Positions 56,010 through 64,000 of a DNA stretch of 64,000 bases are shown here, in pieces. Numbering within the stretch: the first letter of the stretch is position 1; every line of letters starts with the position of its first letter. The translations under genes and the position numbers were made by a program. The stretch is from Streptomyces sp. NBC_00708 (GTDB lineage: Bacteria; Actinomycetota; Actinomycetes; Streptomycetales; Streptomycetaceae). The stretch spans positions 434,001 through 498,000 of the forward strand of contig CP108997.1 in assembly GCA_036226585.1 (NCBI GenBank), written 5' to 3'. The notes under the pieces were generated by a model. That model was given only the letters and a program-made list of their open reading frames with translations, did not search any database and had not been told where the DNA came from.

Positions 56010-56028
56010 TAAGGTAAGCCTTGCTTTA
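56010..56028 (+). promoter_or_regulatory. Weak iron-box-like site in front of cchA
   Basis: TAAGGTAAGCCTTGCTTTA, about 12 or 13 of 19 to the consensus, 38 bases before the cchA start, flanked by GATAAGG like the site before cchF. May extend repression from the strong box at 55905. Confidence 0.55.
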
Positions 56029-56065
56029 CTGGGGCCGCTCTGTTTTCGGTTTGAGGAGGAACCCC

Positions 56066-57013
56066 ATGCGGGTCGTCATGTTCGGTTACCAGACCTGGGG
56101 GCACCGCACCCTGCAAGCCCTCCTGGACTCCGAGCACGACGTGGTGCTGGTGGTGACGCATCCCAGGAGCGAGCACGCGTACGAGAAGATCTGGAGCGAC
56201 TCCGTCGCCGATCTCGCCGAGGAGCACGGCGTCCCGGTGCTGATCCGCAACCGGCCCGACGACGACGAGCTGTACGAACGGCTCAAGGCCGCCGACGCCG
56301 ACGTCATCGTGGCCAACAACTGGCGCACCTGGATTCCGCCGCGGATCTTCGCGCTCCCGCGCCGCGGCACCCTGAACGTGCACGACTCGCTGCTGCCGAA
56401 GTACGCGGGCTTCTCGCCGCTGATCTGGGCGCTCATCAACGGTGAGACCGAAGTCGGCGTCACCGCGCACATGATGAACGACGAGCTCGACGCCGGCGAC
56501 ATCGTCCGGCAGGAGTCCGTCCCGGTCGGCCCGAAGGACACCGCCACCGACCTGTTCCACAAGACCGTCGACCTCATCGCCCCCGTCACCACGAAGGCGC
56601 TCGCGCTGATCGCGGACGGGCAGACCGAGTTCACCCCGCAGGACCGCTCGCAGGCCACCTTCTTCCACAAGCGGTCCGATGAGGACATCCGGATCGACTG
56701 GAACTGGCCTGCCGAGGACCTGGAACGCCTGGTACGCGCCCAGTCGGCCCCGTACCCGAGCGCCTACGCCTTCCACCGCGGCAAGCGGATCGAGGTGGTC
56801 GCCGCCGTGGTGTCCGAGGGCCGCTACGGCGGGACGCCCGGCCGGATCTTCTACCGCGAGGGCGAGGGTGTGGTGATCGTCGCCGGCGCCGACGCCCGCA
56901 CCGGCCGCAACCACGGCCTGGCCATCACCCGGGTCCGTACCGAGGACGGCCGCGAGCTTCCCGCGACGGAGTACTTCACCTCCATGGGCGGATATCTGAC
57001 CAGCCGTCCCTGA
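56066..57013 (+). CDS. cchA: N5-hydroxyornithine formyltransferase (CchA)
   Basis: 315-residue formyl-tetrahydrofolate-dependent transferase that formylates N5-hydroxyornithine. The Met-tRNA-formyltransferase-like N-domain shows VVMFGYQTWGHRTLQALL, IVANNWRTWIPPRIF, NVHDSLLPKYAGFSPLIWAL (catalytic His/Ser loop) and ELDAGDIVRQESV (catalytic Asp). A C-terminal domain continues to the end. GAGGAGGA lies five bases before the ATG at 56066; an in-frame TTG at 56021 would lie inside the iron box. Divergent from cchB. Two tandem hairpins follow the stop. Confidence 0.94.
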   Translation: MRVVMFGYQTWGHRTLQALLDSEHDVVLVVTHPRSEHAYEKIWSDSVADLAEEHGVPVLIRNRPDDDELYERLKAADADVIVANNWRTWIPPRIFALPRRGTLNVHDSLLPKYAGFSPLIWALINGETEVGVTAHMMNDELDAGDIVRQESVPVGPKDTATDLFHKTVDLIAPVTTKALALIADGQTEFTPQDRSQATFFHKRSDEDIRIDWNWPAEDLERLVRAQSAPYPSAYAFHRGKRIEVVAAVVSEGRYGGTPGRIFYREGEGVVIVAGADARTGRNHGLAITRVRTEDGRELPATEYFTSMGGYLTSRP

Positions 57014-57017
57014 CCCG

Positions 57018-57059
57018 GACGTACGTGTGCCCCGGCTCCGGCCGGGGCACACGTACGTC
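57018..57059. terminator. Perfect 19-bp bidirectional terminator after cchA
   Basis: 57018-57036 pairs without mismatch with 57041-57059 around the loop TCCG, five bases after the cchA stop and before the end of the convergent MFS gene. Confidence 0.9.
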
Positions 57060-57070
57060 GGCGGGCGCAA

Positions 57071-57113
57071 CGACGGAGCGGGGGCGGCCACTCGGGCCGC
57101 CCCCGCTCCGTCG
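57071..57113. terminator. Second perfect 19-bp hairpin before the MFS gene end
   Basis: 57071-57089 pairs perfectly with 57095-57113 around the loop ACTCG. With the first hairpin it forms a double barrier between two convergent transcription units and probably serves the MFS/NRPS side. Confidence 0.85.
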
Positions 57114-57124
57114 CGTACCGCGCG

Positions 57125-58525
57125 CTACGCCTTCTTCGGCTGGGTACGGGGCAGCCGCGTCGCCGCCGCCGCGGCGAACAGGCAGAAGCCCAGCACCCAC
57201 CAGAAGGTGTCACCGAAGGCCGCGGAGATGTCCGTGCCACGGGCGGCGAGCCGGGTCTGCAGGATCACGGCCAGGGCCGCGGTGCCGACCGAACCGCCCA
57301 CGGTGTTCAGCAGATTGAGCGCGCCGGCCGCCCGGGGCAGCTGTTCCGGCTCGATCCGGCTGTAGACGATGTTCATCACCGGCGCGCCGATCATCGACAT
57401 CCCGAAGCCCCGGACCACCAGGGCCGCGACGGTCACCGCGTCCGGGACGCCGTGACCGAGCAGGGTGAACGGGGCGGTCCCGGCGAGGATCAGCACGATG
57501 CCGGTGACGACGAGGGTCCTCGGCGCGACCTTGGTGATCGTCCGGTTGACGAGCACCGACCCCGCCGCCGCACCCAGCCCCTGGGGGGCGAGCATCAGCC
57601 CGGCCTCCCACGCCGACATGGACCGGCCCGACTGGAAGTACAGCGGCAGCAGGAACATCGTGCCGAACACCGACGCCCCGAGCACCACCAGCGCGAGCGC
57701 GGCGGCACCGAAGGGCGGCCGGGCGAACAGCCGGGGGTCGACGAGCGGGGTGCCCCGCGTCCGCAGCCCGTGGACGGTGAACGCGGCGAGCATCACGACC
57801 CCGGCCGCTACCCCGGCCGTGGCCGGCAGCGTGCGGTGGTGGGCGACCTCGGTCAGCCCGTACACCAGCATCGCCAGACCGGGTGACAGGAGCAGGGCCC
57901 CGCGCAGGTCGAAGGCCGTGCGCTGCGACGCCGGCGGCACCACCGGCACGTAGCGGCGGGCCAGCAGCACCGCCGCGATGCCGATCGGCAGGTTGATCAG
58001 GAACAGCCAGGGCCAGGACGCCACGGCGAGCACCGAGCCCCCGGCCAGCGGCCCGAACACCGGTGAGAGCAGCGGGACCACGGCGACGATGCTGATCACC
58101 TTGCCGGTGCGGCCTGGGCCCGCGACCCGGGCCAGCAGCGCCTGCCCGGTCGCGGGCAGCAGTCCGCCGCCGAGGCCCTGGATCACGCGGAACACGATGA
58201 GGCTGGTCGCCGACCAGGCCGAGGCGCACAGGAGCGAGCCGAGCAGGAACAGGCCCACGGCCGCGATCCAGGTCCGCCGGCCGCCGAACCGGCCGGCCAG
58301 CCAGCCGGACGCGGGGACGGCGGCGACGATCGCCAGCAGGTACGCCGTGGAGACCCACTGGATCTCGGCGACCGACGCGTCGAACTCCTCGGTGAGGCGG
58401 TCGATTCCGACGCTGACGATGGTGGCGTCCAGCGAGGCCATGAACGTGCCGAGGACCAGGATGAACGCGATCCGCAGCAGCTCTCTGTCCACGCGCTCGG
58501 CGGGTGGTGCGGTCTGCCCGCTCAT
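57125..58525 (-). CDS. MFS drug/metabolite exporter, DHA2 (EmrB/QacA) type
   Basis: 466-residue, about 14-helix proton antiporter. LGTFMASLDATIVSVGIDRL (motif D1), GWLAGRFGGRRTWIAAVGLF (motif A), VIQGLGGGLLPATGQALL (motif B) and SPVFGPLAGGSVLA (motif C) define the family. ATG overlaps the stop of the second NRPS (ATGA), so export and synthesis are coupled. Presumed exporter of that peptide. Confidence 0.92.
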   Translation of the reverse strand: MSGQTAPPAERVDRELLRIAFILVLGTFMASLDATIVSVGIDRLTEEFDASVAEIQWVSTAYLLAIVAAVPASGWLAGRFGGRRTWIAAVGLFLLGSLLCASAWSATSLIVFRVIQGLGGGLLPATGQALLARVAGPGRTGKVISIVAVVPLLSPVFGPLAGGSVLAVASWPWLFLINLPIGIAAVLLARRYVPVVPPASQRTAFDLRGALLLSPGLAMLVYGLTEVAHHRTLPATAGVAAGVVMLAAFTVHGLRTRGTPLVDPRLFARPPFGAAALALVVLGASVFGTMFLLPLYFQSGRSMSAWEAGLMLAPQGLGAAAGSVLVNRTITKVAPRTLVVTGIVLILAGTAPFTLLGHGVPDAVTVAALVVRGFGMSMIGAPVMNIVYSRIEPEQLPRAAGALNLLNTVGGSVGTAALAVILQTRLAARGTDISAAFGDTFWWVLGFCLFAAAAATRLPRTQPKKA

Positions 58526-61500
58526 CGGTCCTCCAGAAGGCCGCGCACGTCCGCGTCGAGGTGCTGTTCCATGGTCCGCAGCAGGTCGGCCAGTTGGCCG
58601 GCGAGCCCCTCGGTGTCGGTGCCGGCCCGGTGCGCGAGCACGCCGGTCCAGCCGTCGCCGTCGGGCATGACGGTGAGGGTGGCGGGGTGGTGGGTGGACT
58701 CCCGGAAGCGCGTGCCCAGCACGGTGAGCCCGGGTGCGGGTTCGCGCAGGCGGTCCGGGTCGACCGGGTAGTTCTCGAAGACCACCATGCTGTCGAACAG
58801 CCGGCGCCGCCCGGTGAGCCGTTCCAGGTCGGACAGGGCCACATGGTGGTGTTCGACCAGGTCGCGCTGGCGGGACTGGAGGCCGGTCAGCGCGTCGGCC
58901 AGGGTGCCGGTGAGCCTCGCCCGTACCGGCACGGTGTTGGCGAGCAGGCCGATGATCTCCTCGACGCCCGCCAGCTCCGGGGGACGGCTGGAGACCATGG
59001 CGCCGAAGCAGACGTCCCGGCGACCGGAACGCCGGGCCAGCAGCACCGACCAGGCGCCCTGGACCAGGGTGTTGGGGGTCAGTCCGCGCCGGGCGGCGAG
59101 CCGGGTGAGCCCGTCCACGAGGGCCGCGTCGAACGTGATGACCTCGGGCTCCTGCCAGGCCGGGCCGCTCTCCCCGCCGCCCAGGTAGTCGCCCTCGGGC
59201 AGTCCGTCGAGTTCGGCCGCCCAGGCGTCGAGGTCCGGTTCGTGCTCCGCGCACCAGGTGAGGTAGTCCGCGAACGGGACGGGGTCCGGCAGTCCGTGCG
59301 CGCGATTCTCGGTGCGCGCGGTGTACAGGGCGAAGAGCTCGCCGAGGATGCGCGGGGCCGACCAGCCGTCGGAGAGCACGTGATGGCTGGTCAGGACGAG
59401 GTCGGCGCGCTCGGGCCCGAGCTGGATCACGGTGATCCGGTAGAGCGGGCCGTGCGCCAGGTCGAACGGTTCGGCGAGGTCGGCGGCGAGCACCTCGTCG
59501 GCCGGCGCGTCGGTGACGCGGAACGCCGGCCGGGGCGACTGCGGAATGACCCCCAGCGAGGCGGGGAACACCGCGCCCATGTGGGGGTGCCGGGCCAGCA
59601 GGTCGTCGCCCGCGCCCCGCAGCGCCTCGGTGTCGAGCGGGCCCGCGAGCGAGAACACCGACTGCACGGTGTACGGGTCGGGGCGCTCGGTCCGCGAGTG
59701 CCGCAGCATCACTTCCTGCAAGGGGCTGAGCGGCTGCACGGCGGCGACCGGCCGGTCCCCGAGCGCGCTGGCCTCCGGCGCGGCGGCGACCCGCAGCAGC
59801 GCGGCCCTCAGCTGCTGGGCCAGCTCCTCGATCTCCGCGCCGGTGAACAGTGCTTCCGGCCAGGTGATCCGCACCCCGAGCGCGTCGTCACGCACCAGGG
59901 CGTTGACCATGAGGCTGTACGGGAGGGGCATCGGGCCGGAGCCGTCGGAGCCGAGCGGGTCGGCGTCCGGGGCAGGCTGCCAGGGCGTCTCCGTCTCCGG
60001 GGCGGCGGGGTACTGGCCGAGGTAGTTCCAGGCGATCTCCGGGCGGACCGGGTCGATCAGTCCGGCCGTGGTGAGGATGCCGTGGCCGAGGCCGTCGCCC
60101 TGGGCGCGCAGCCGTTCCCGGACCGCCCGCACGTCGTCGGCGGCGTGAAGCCGGACCGGGTGGACGGCGGTGAACCAGCCGACGGTCTGCGAGAGGTCGA
60201 CCTCGCGCGGTCGGCCGTGGCTCTCCAGCGCGACCAGGAGTTCCGGGGTGCCCCGCCAGTCGCGTACCGCCTGGGCGAGCGCCGTCAGGAGCACGGCGTC
60301 AGGTGTGGTGCGGTGGGCGGCGGGCAGGGTGGTGATCAGGGCGCGGGTGGCGTCCGCGTCGAGCCGGATCTCGTGGTGCGCCGCGGTGGCCACGGTGTCC
60401 CGGGCGGGGTCGAGCGGCTGAGCAAGGGGCTCGGTCGCGGTCATCCGCCGCCAGTGCGGTAGTTCGGGGCGCCGGTCGGCATCGCGCAGGGTGCGGGCCC
60501 AGCCGAGGAAGGACTGTCCGTGCCGGGTCAGCTCTCCCCCGTCGTGGGCGTGCCGGAGGTCGTCCAGGAGGATGCGCCAGGACACCCCGTCGGCCACCAG
60601 GTGGTGGGCGATCAGGACGAGCCGGCCGGGCCGGCCGGGGCCCGCGTCCACCCAGACCGCGCGCAGCATCGGTCCGGTGCGCGGGTCCATGGCCTGCCGT
60701 GCGGCGGCGGTCGCGGCGTCGGCGGCGGCGCGCGGGTCGCCGTTCGCCGGGACGCGGGTCAGGACGTCGGCGCCGGTCACCTCGCCGGCCGGCGGGATGT
60801 GCAGCACGTCGTCACCGAGGCGGGCGCGCAGCACGTCGTGCCGGGCCAGCAGGGCGTCGAGCACGGCCGTCCAGCCCGCCTCGTCGCCGCCGGCCGGGAC
60901 ACAGACCTCCACCCACTGGCAGAAGCCGTCGGCGGCCTTCCCCGCGCGGTGCAGCAGGTCGCGCATGACCGGGGTCAGCGGGGCGTCGCCGACGGCCGGT
61001 GCGGCCTCGCCGTCCAGGGCGCGGGCACGGGCGGCGATGCCCGCGACGGTCTCGCCGTCGAACACGTCCTTCGGGCTGAGCCCGAGCCCCTGGCGGCGGA
61101 CCCGGGAGACCAGTTGGAGGGAGACGATGCTGTCGCCGCCGATGTCGAAGAAGTTGTCGTCGGGGCCGATGTCGTCGCGGCCGAGAACGTCCCGGAACAC
61201 GGCGAGCAGCAGCGCCTCCGCCTCGGTGGCCGGTTCGCGGCGCGCGGCGGACACGGTGGCCGGGGCGGGCAGCGCCGAGGCGTCGAGCTTGCCGCTGGGA
61301 CTCAGCGGGAGGCGGTCGAGCGGGACGAGCGCGGTCGGCACCATGTGGTCGGGCAGCCGCTCGGCGAGGTACGCGCGCACCGCGGCGGTGTCCAGGTCGG
61401 CGTCGTCGGTCGGGATGACGTAGCCGACGAGCCGGCCCTCGCGCATCACGACGGCACTGGCGCGGACGTCCGGGTGGCCGGTGAGGGCGGTCTCGATCTC

Positions 61501-64000
61501 GCCCAGCTCGACACGGAAGCCGCGCACCTTGATCTGGTGGTCGGCGCGGCCGAGGAACACCAGCTGCCCGTCGTGGCGCCAGCGCACCAGGTCGCCGGTG
61601 CGGTACATGCGGGTGCCGGGCGGGCCGAACGGGTCGGCGACGAACGCGCCGGAGGTCAGCCCGGGGCGGCCGAGGTAGCCGCGGGCCAGGCTCGGGCCGC
61701 CGAGGTACAGCTCGCCGGTGACCCCGACGCCCACGGGCTGGAGTCCGCCGTCGAGCACATAGGCGCGGACGTTGGGGTCGGGGCGGCCGATCGGCAGCGG
61801 TCCCTCGTCGTCCGGGTCGTAGTGCCAGGTGGTGGAGTTGATGGTGACCTCGGTGGGCCCGTAGGCGTTGAACAGCGCCCGGCGCCCCCGGCCCCAGCGG
61901 TGGGCGAGCTCCGGGTCGAGCCGTTCGGCGCCGACGACGAAGAACACGTCGGGGTCGACGGTGCGGTCGTCGGGCATCGCGGCGAGGAACGAGGGGAGCA
62001 GGTTCACGCCGGTGACGCGGTGTTCCACGATGTAGTCGAGGAGTTCGTCGCCGGGTACGCGCACCTCCTCGGGCGCGATGACCGACGTACCGCCGGACAG
62101 CAGCGGCACCATGGTCTGCCAGAACGCCACGTCGAAGCTGGTCGACGCGAAGTGCAGATAGCGGTCGTGCTCGGTGACGCCGACGACCTCCTCCTGGAGG
62201 GCGATCAGGTCGGGCACGCCCCGGTGGGTGACGCCGACGCCCTTGGGGCGGCCGGTGGTGCCCGAGGTGTAGATGACGTACGCGAGGGCGTCGTCGGTGA
62301 GCCGGGCGCGCGCGTCCGCCGGATCGGTGTCCGGTACGGAGGCGAGGGTGGCCGGGTCGTCGAGGCGCAGGACGGGGACGTCGCGGTCGACGGGCAGTTC
62401 GGCGCCGGTCGTCACCACGGCGGCCGGGGAGATGTCGTCGAACATGAACGCGAGCCGTTCACGGGGGTAGCTCGCGTCCATCGGCACGTACACCGCGCCC
62501 GCCTTGGCCACGCCGAACAGGGCGACGGTCATCTCGATGTCCCGGCCGATGAGGACCGCGACCGGGTCCTGCGGCCGGACGCCCTGGGCGATCAGCGCGT
62601 GGGCGAGCCGGTTGGCCTGCCGGTCGAGTTCGTCGTAGCTCAGGCTGCGGTCGCGGCAGACCAGTGCCTCGGCGCCGGGCTTGCGCCGCACCTGGGCGGC
62701 GAACTCCTCCAGCCAGTGGCCGCGCTTCTTGGCCGCGACGATCTCGGTGCCGGTACGCAGCATGCGGGCGCGCTCGCCGGCGTCGAGGGCGGGCAGCACG
62801 AGTGCGGGCCGGGCCGGGTCCTCGGTGATCTCGCGCAGCAGGTGGTGCAGCCAGCGGCCGTAGTCGCGCACGGTGTCCGCGTCGAAGGCGCCGGGCTGGT
62901 AGCCGAGGCCGATGGTGATCTCGTCGCCGGGGATCACGATGACGGTGAGGGCGTAGTGGGTGGCGTCGGTGATGTCCACGCCGGTGAGGTCGAGCCCCGG
63001 GGCGAGGGGGGTGCGGGTGCGGCTGGAGAGCGGGAAGTTCTCCATGACGAGCATGGTGTCGAAGAGTTCGCCGATGCCCACGGCCCGCTGGATGCCGGGC
63101 AGTCCGACGTGGTGGTGCTCGGCCAGGGCGACGCTCTCCGCGTGCACCTGGGCCATGAGGTCGGTCACCGTGCGGTCCCGGGTGTACCGGACGCGGACCG
63201 GGATCGTGGTGCCGAGCTGGCCGATCATCGACTCGACGCCGTCGACCTCGGCGGGCCGGCCGGAGACCGGGCAGCCGAACACGACGTCGCGGCGGCCGGT
63301 GAGCCTGCCGAGCAGCAGGCCCCACGCGGTCTGGAGGACCGTGGTCAGGGTGATGCCCTGTTCGCGGGCGAAGGCGCGCAGCCGGTCGCTGAACTCGCGG
63401 CTCAGGGCGACGGTCTCCCGGCCCGGCCGCTCGACGGCGGTGCCGGTGCTCGCGGGCGCGAGCCGGGTCGCGTCGTCGACGCCCGCGAGCGCCTCGCGCC
63501 ACGCGGTGAGCGACGCCTCCTCGTCCCGGCCGGCCAGCCAGCGGAAGTACTCCGACAGCGGTGGCGAGACGGGCGCGGCGGGGCCGCCGCCGAGTTCGGC
63601 GTAGATCGCGAGCAGGGTGCGGCCGACGATCGGCATGGACCAGCCGTCGAGCAGGGCGTGGTGGTTGGTGATGACGAGCTTGTGCTCGCCGGGCCCGACG
63701 CGGGAGAGCAGGAAGCGGATGAGCGGCGGCCGGGCCGGGTCGAAGGGGCGCTCCAGGTCGGCGCGGGCCGCCTCGGTGAAGTCGTCGTCCTGCCGCCAGT
63801 CCAGGGTGACGTCGGCGGGGACGACCTGCACGACGTCGTCCCCGGCCGTGCCCAGGTGGACGCGGAGGGCGGGGTGGCGGCGCAGCAGTTCGCGGGCGGC
63901 GCGTTCCATCCGTGCGGGTTCCAGCTCACCGGACAGGGTGGTCACGGCCTGGACGACGTAGACGTCGGCGTCCGCGTCGTCCCGGACCAGGGTGTGGAAG
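58522..64000 (-). CDS. Second NRPS, 3' part (C-A-T-E-C), runs off the right edge
   Basis: At least 1825 residues remain in frame to the window end; the true start lies outside. Counting from the right edge: C (NHHALLDGWS near 112), A (YTSGTTGRPKG near 577), T (IGGDSIVSLQ near 953), E (AHHLVADGVSW near 1132) and a last C (SHHVLSDGWS near 1538) that ends with the protein. I read the A-domain positions as D-V-W-N-V-G-A-I-N-K; I do not know a matching substrate. E after T means a D-configured residue. There is no thioesterase or reductase, so the terminal C domain either releases the product or passes it to another protein. A GTG at 63945 is only where a reading frame first shows an internal start, not the gene start. 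Confidence 0.9.
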   Translation of the reverse strand, partial: FHTLVRDDADADVYVVQAVTTLSGELEPARMERAARELLRRHPALRVHLGTAGDDVVQVVPADVTLDWRQDDDFTEAARADLERPFDPARPPLIRFLLSRVGPGEHKLVITNHHALLDGWSMPIVGRTLLAIYAELGGGPAAPVSPPLSEYFRWLAGRDEEASLTAWREALAGVDDATRLAPASTGTAVERPGRETVALSREFSDRLRAFAREQGITLTTVLQTAWGLLLGRLTGRRDVVFGCPVSGRPAEVDGVESMIGQLGTTIPVRVRYTRDRTVTDLMAQVHAESVALAEHHHVGLPGIQRAVGIGELFDTMLVMENFPLSSRTRTPLAPGLDLTGVDITDATHYALTVIVIPGDEITIGLGYQPGAFDADTVRDYGRWLHHLLREITEDPARPALVLPALDAGERARMLRTGTEIVAAKKRGHWLEEFAAQVRRKPGAEALVCRDRSLSYDELDRQANRLAHALIAQGVRPQDPVAVLIGRDIEMTVALFGVAKAGAVYVPMDASYPRERLAFMFDDISPAAVVTTGAELPVDRDVPVLRLDDPATLASVPDTDPADARARLTDDALAYVIYTSGTTGRPKGVGVTHRGVPDLIALQEEVVGVTEHDRYLHFASTSFDVAFWQTMVPLLSGGTSVIAPEEVRVPGDELLDYIVEHRVTGVNLLPSFLAAMPDDRTVDPDVFFVVGAERLDPELAHRWGRGRRALFNAYGPTEVTINSTTWHYDPDDEGPLPIGRPDPNVRAYVLDGGLQPVGVGVTGELYLGGPSLARGYLGRPGLTSGAFVADPFGPPGTRMYRTGDLVRWRHDGQLVFLGRADHQIKVRGFRVELGEIETALTGHPDVRASAVVMREGRLVGYVIPTDDADLDTAAVRAYLAERLPDHMVPTALVPLDRLPLSPSGKLDASALPAPATVSAARREPATEAEALLLAVFRDVLGRDDIGPDDNFFDIGGDSIVSLQLVSRVRRQGLGLSPKDVFDGETVAGIAARARALDGEAAPAVGDAPLTPVMRDLLHRAGKAADGFCQWVEVCVPAGGDEAGWTAVLDALLARHDVLRARLGDDVLHIPPAGEVTGADVLTRVPANGDPRAAADAATAAARQAMDPRTGPMLRAVWVDAGPGRPGRLVLIAHHLVADGVSWRILLDDLRHAHDGGELTRHGQSFLGWARTLRDADRRPELPHWRRMTATEPLAQPLDPARDTVATAAHHEIRLDADATRALITTLPAAHRTTPDAVLLTALAQAVRDWRGTPELLVALESHGRPREVDLSQTVGWFTAVHPVRLHAADDVRAVRERLRAQGDGLGHGILTTAGLIDPVRPEIAWNYLGQYPAAPETETPWQPAPDADPLGSDGSGPMPLPYSLMVNALVRDDALGVRITWPEALFTGAEIEELAQQLRAALLRVAAAPEASALGDRPVAAVQPLSPLQEVMLRHSRTERPDPYTVQSVFSLAGPLDTEALRGAGDDLLARHPHMGAVFPASLGVIPQSPRPAFRVTDAPADEVLAADLAEPFDLAHGPLYRITVIQLGPERADLVLTSHHVLSDGWSAPRILGELFALYTARTENRAHGLPDPVPFADYLTWCAEHEPDLDAWAAELDGLPEGDYLGGGESGPAWQEPEVITFDAALVDGLTRLAARRGLTPNTLVQGAWSVLLARRSGRRDVCFGAMVSSRPPELAGVEEIIGLLANTVPVRARLTGTLADALTGLQSRQRDLVEHHHVALSDLERLTGRRRLFDSMVVFENYPVDPDRLREPAPGLTVLGTRFRESTHHPATLTVMPDGDGWTGVLAHRAGTDTEGLAGQLADLLRTMEQHLDADVRGLLEDR

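Overview
The window is chromosomal DNA of a Streptomyces or close relative. GC is very high, coding frames carry the usual third-position G/C bias, starts are often GTG or TTG, genes commonly join by 4-nt ATGA/GTGA overlaps, and the gene content is typical (type III PKS srsABC, coelichelin NRPS, DmdR/IdeR-type iron boxes, rare TTA leucine codons). Most calls below come from recognised motifs and family knowledge; no database search was run.

Layout. (1) 1-1248: an alditol oxidase cut by the left edge. (2) 1631-17631: a Wzx/Wzy-type exopolysaccharide locus with an initiating polyprenyl-phosphate sugar transferase, GDP-L-fucose supply (gmd and fucose synthase), three glycosyltransferases, polymerase, flippase, a Wzz/BY-kinase-like protein with degenerate ATPase motifs, a secreted LamG protein with a lipoprotein, and a cytidylyltransferase plus CDP-alcohol phosphotransferase pair. 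Eight rare TTA codons were counted in five of its genes. (3) 17797-19730: RNase HI, a small charged protein and an SDR reductase. (4) 19801-21937: a tightly overlapped three-gene module with a RelA/SpoT-type nucleotidyltransferase, a small unknown protein and a stand-alone SpoT/Mesh1-type HD hydrolase. Its codon use is less GC-biased than its neighbours and it looks like a toxSAS-type toxin/antitoxin or effector module. (5) 21963-26226: UbiA prenyltransferase divergent from srsA-srsB-srsC (alkylresorcinol/alkylquinone) and a methyltransferase. (6) 26380-32723: small and secreted proteins, an ATP-dependent DNA ligase, an IclR regulator and pyruvate carboxylase.

(7) 32801-57013: a complete coelichelin siderophore cluster in the order known from S. 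coelicolor (cchA to cchK, read right to left). The specificity codes I read from the three adenylation domains are those reported for CchH. Iron boxes lie in every key intergenic gap. Next to cchK are two extra genes, an ArgB paralogue that starts directly on an iron box and a short N-acetylglutamate-synthase-like acetyltransferase. Together they look like an iron-controlled supply of ornithine, the residue coelichelin uses three times. The two half-exporters CchG and CchI have complementary defects in their ATPase motifs.

(8) 57125-64000: an MFS exporter coupled to the 3' end of a second NRPS that runs off the right edge. The visible part reads C-A-T-E-C and ends in an intact condensation domain without a thioesterase.

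How the parts work together: cchB hydroxylates ornithine, cchA formylates it, cchH with cchK assembles the peptide, cchJ is the likely release or hydrolysis enzyme, cchG/cchI export, and cchF-C-D-E re-import the ferric complex. No tRNA, rRNA, CRISPR, integrase or insertion sequence was seen.
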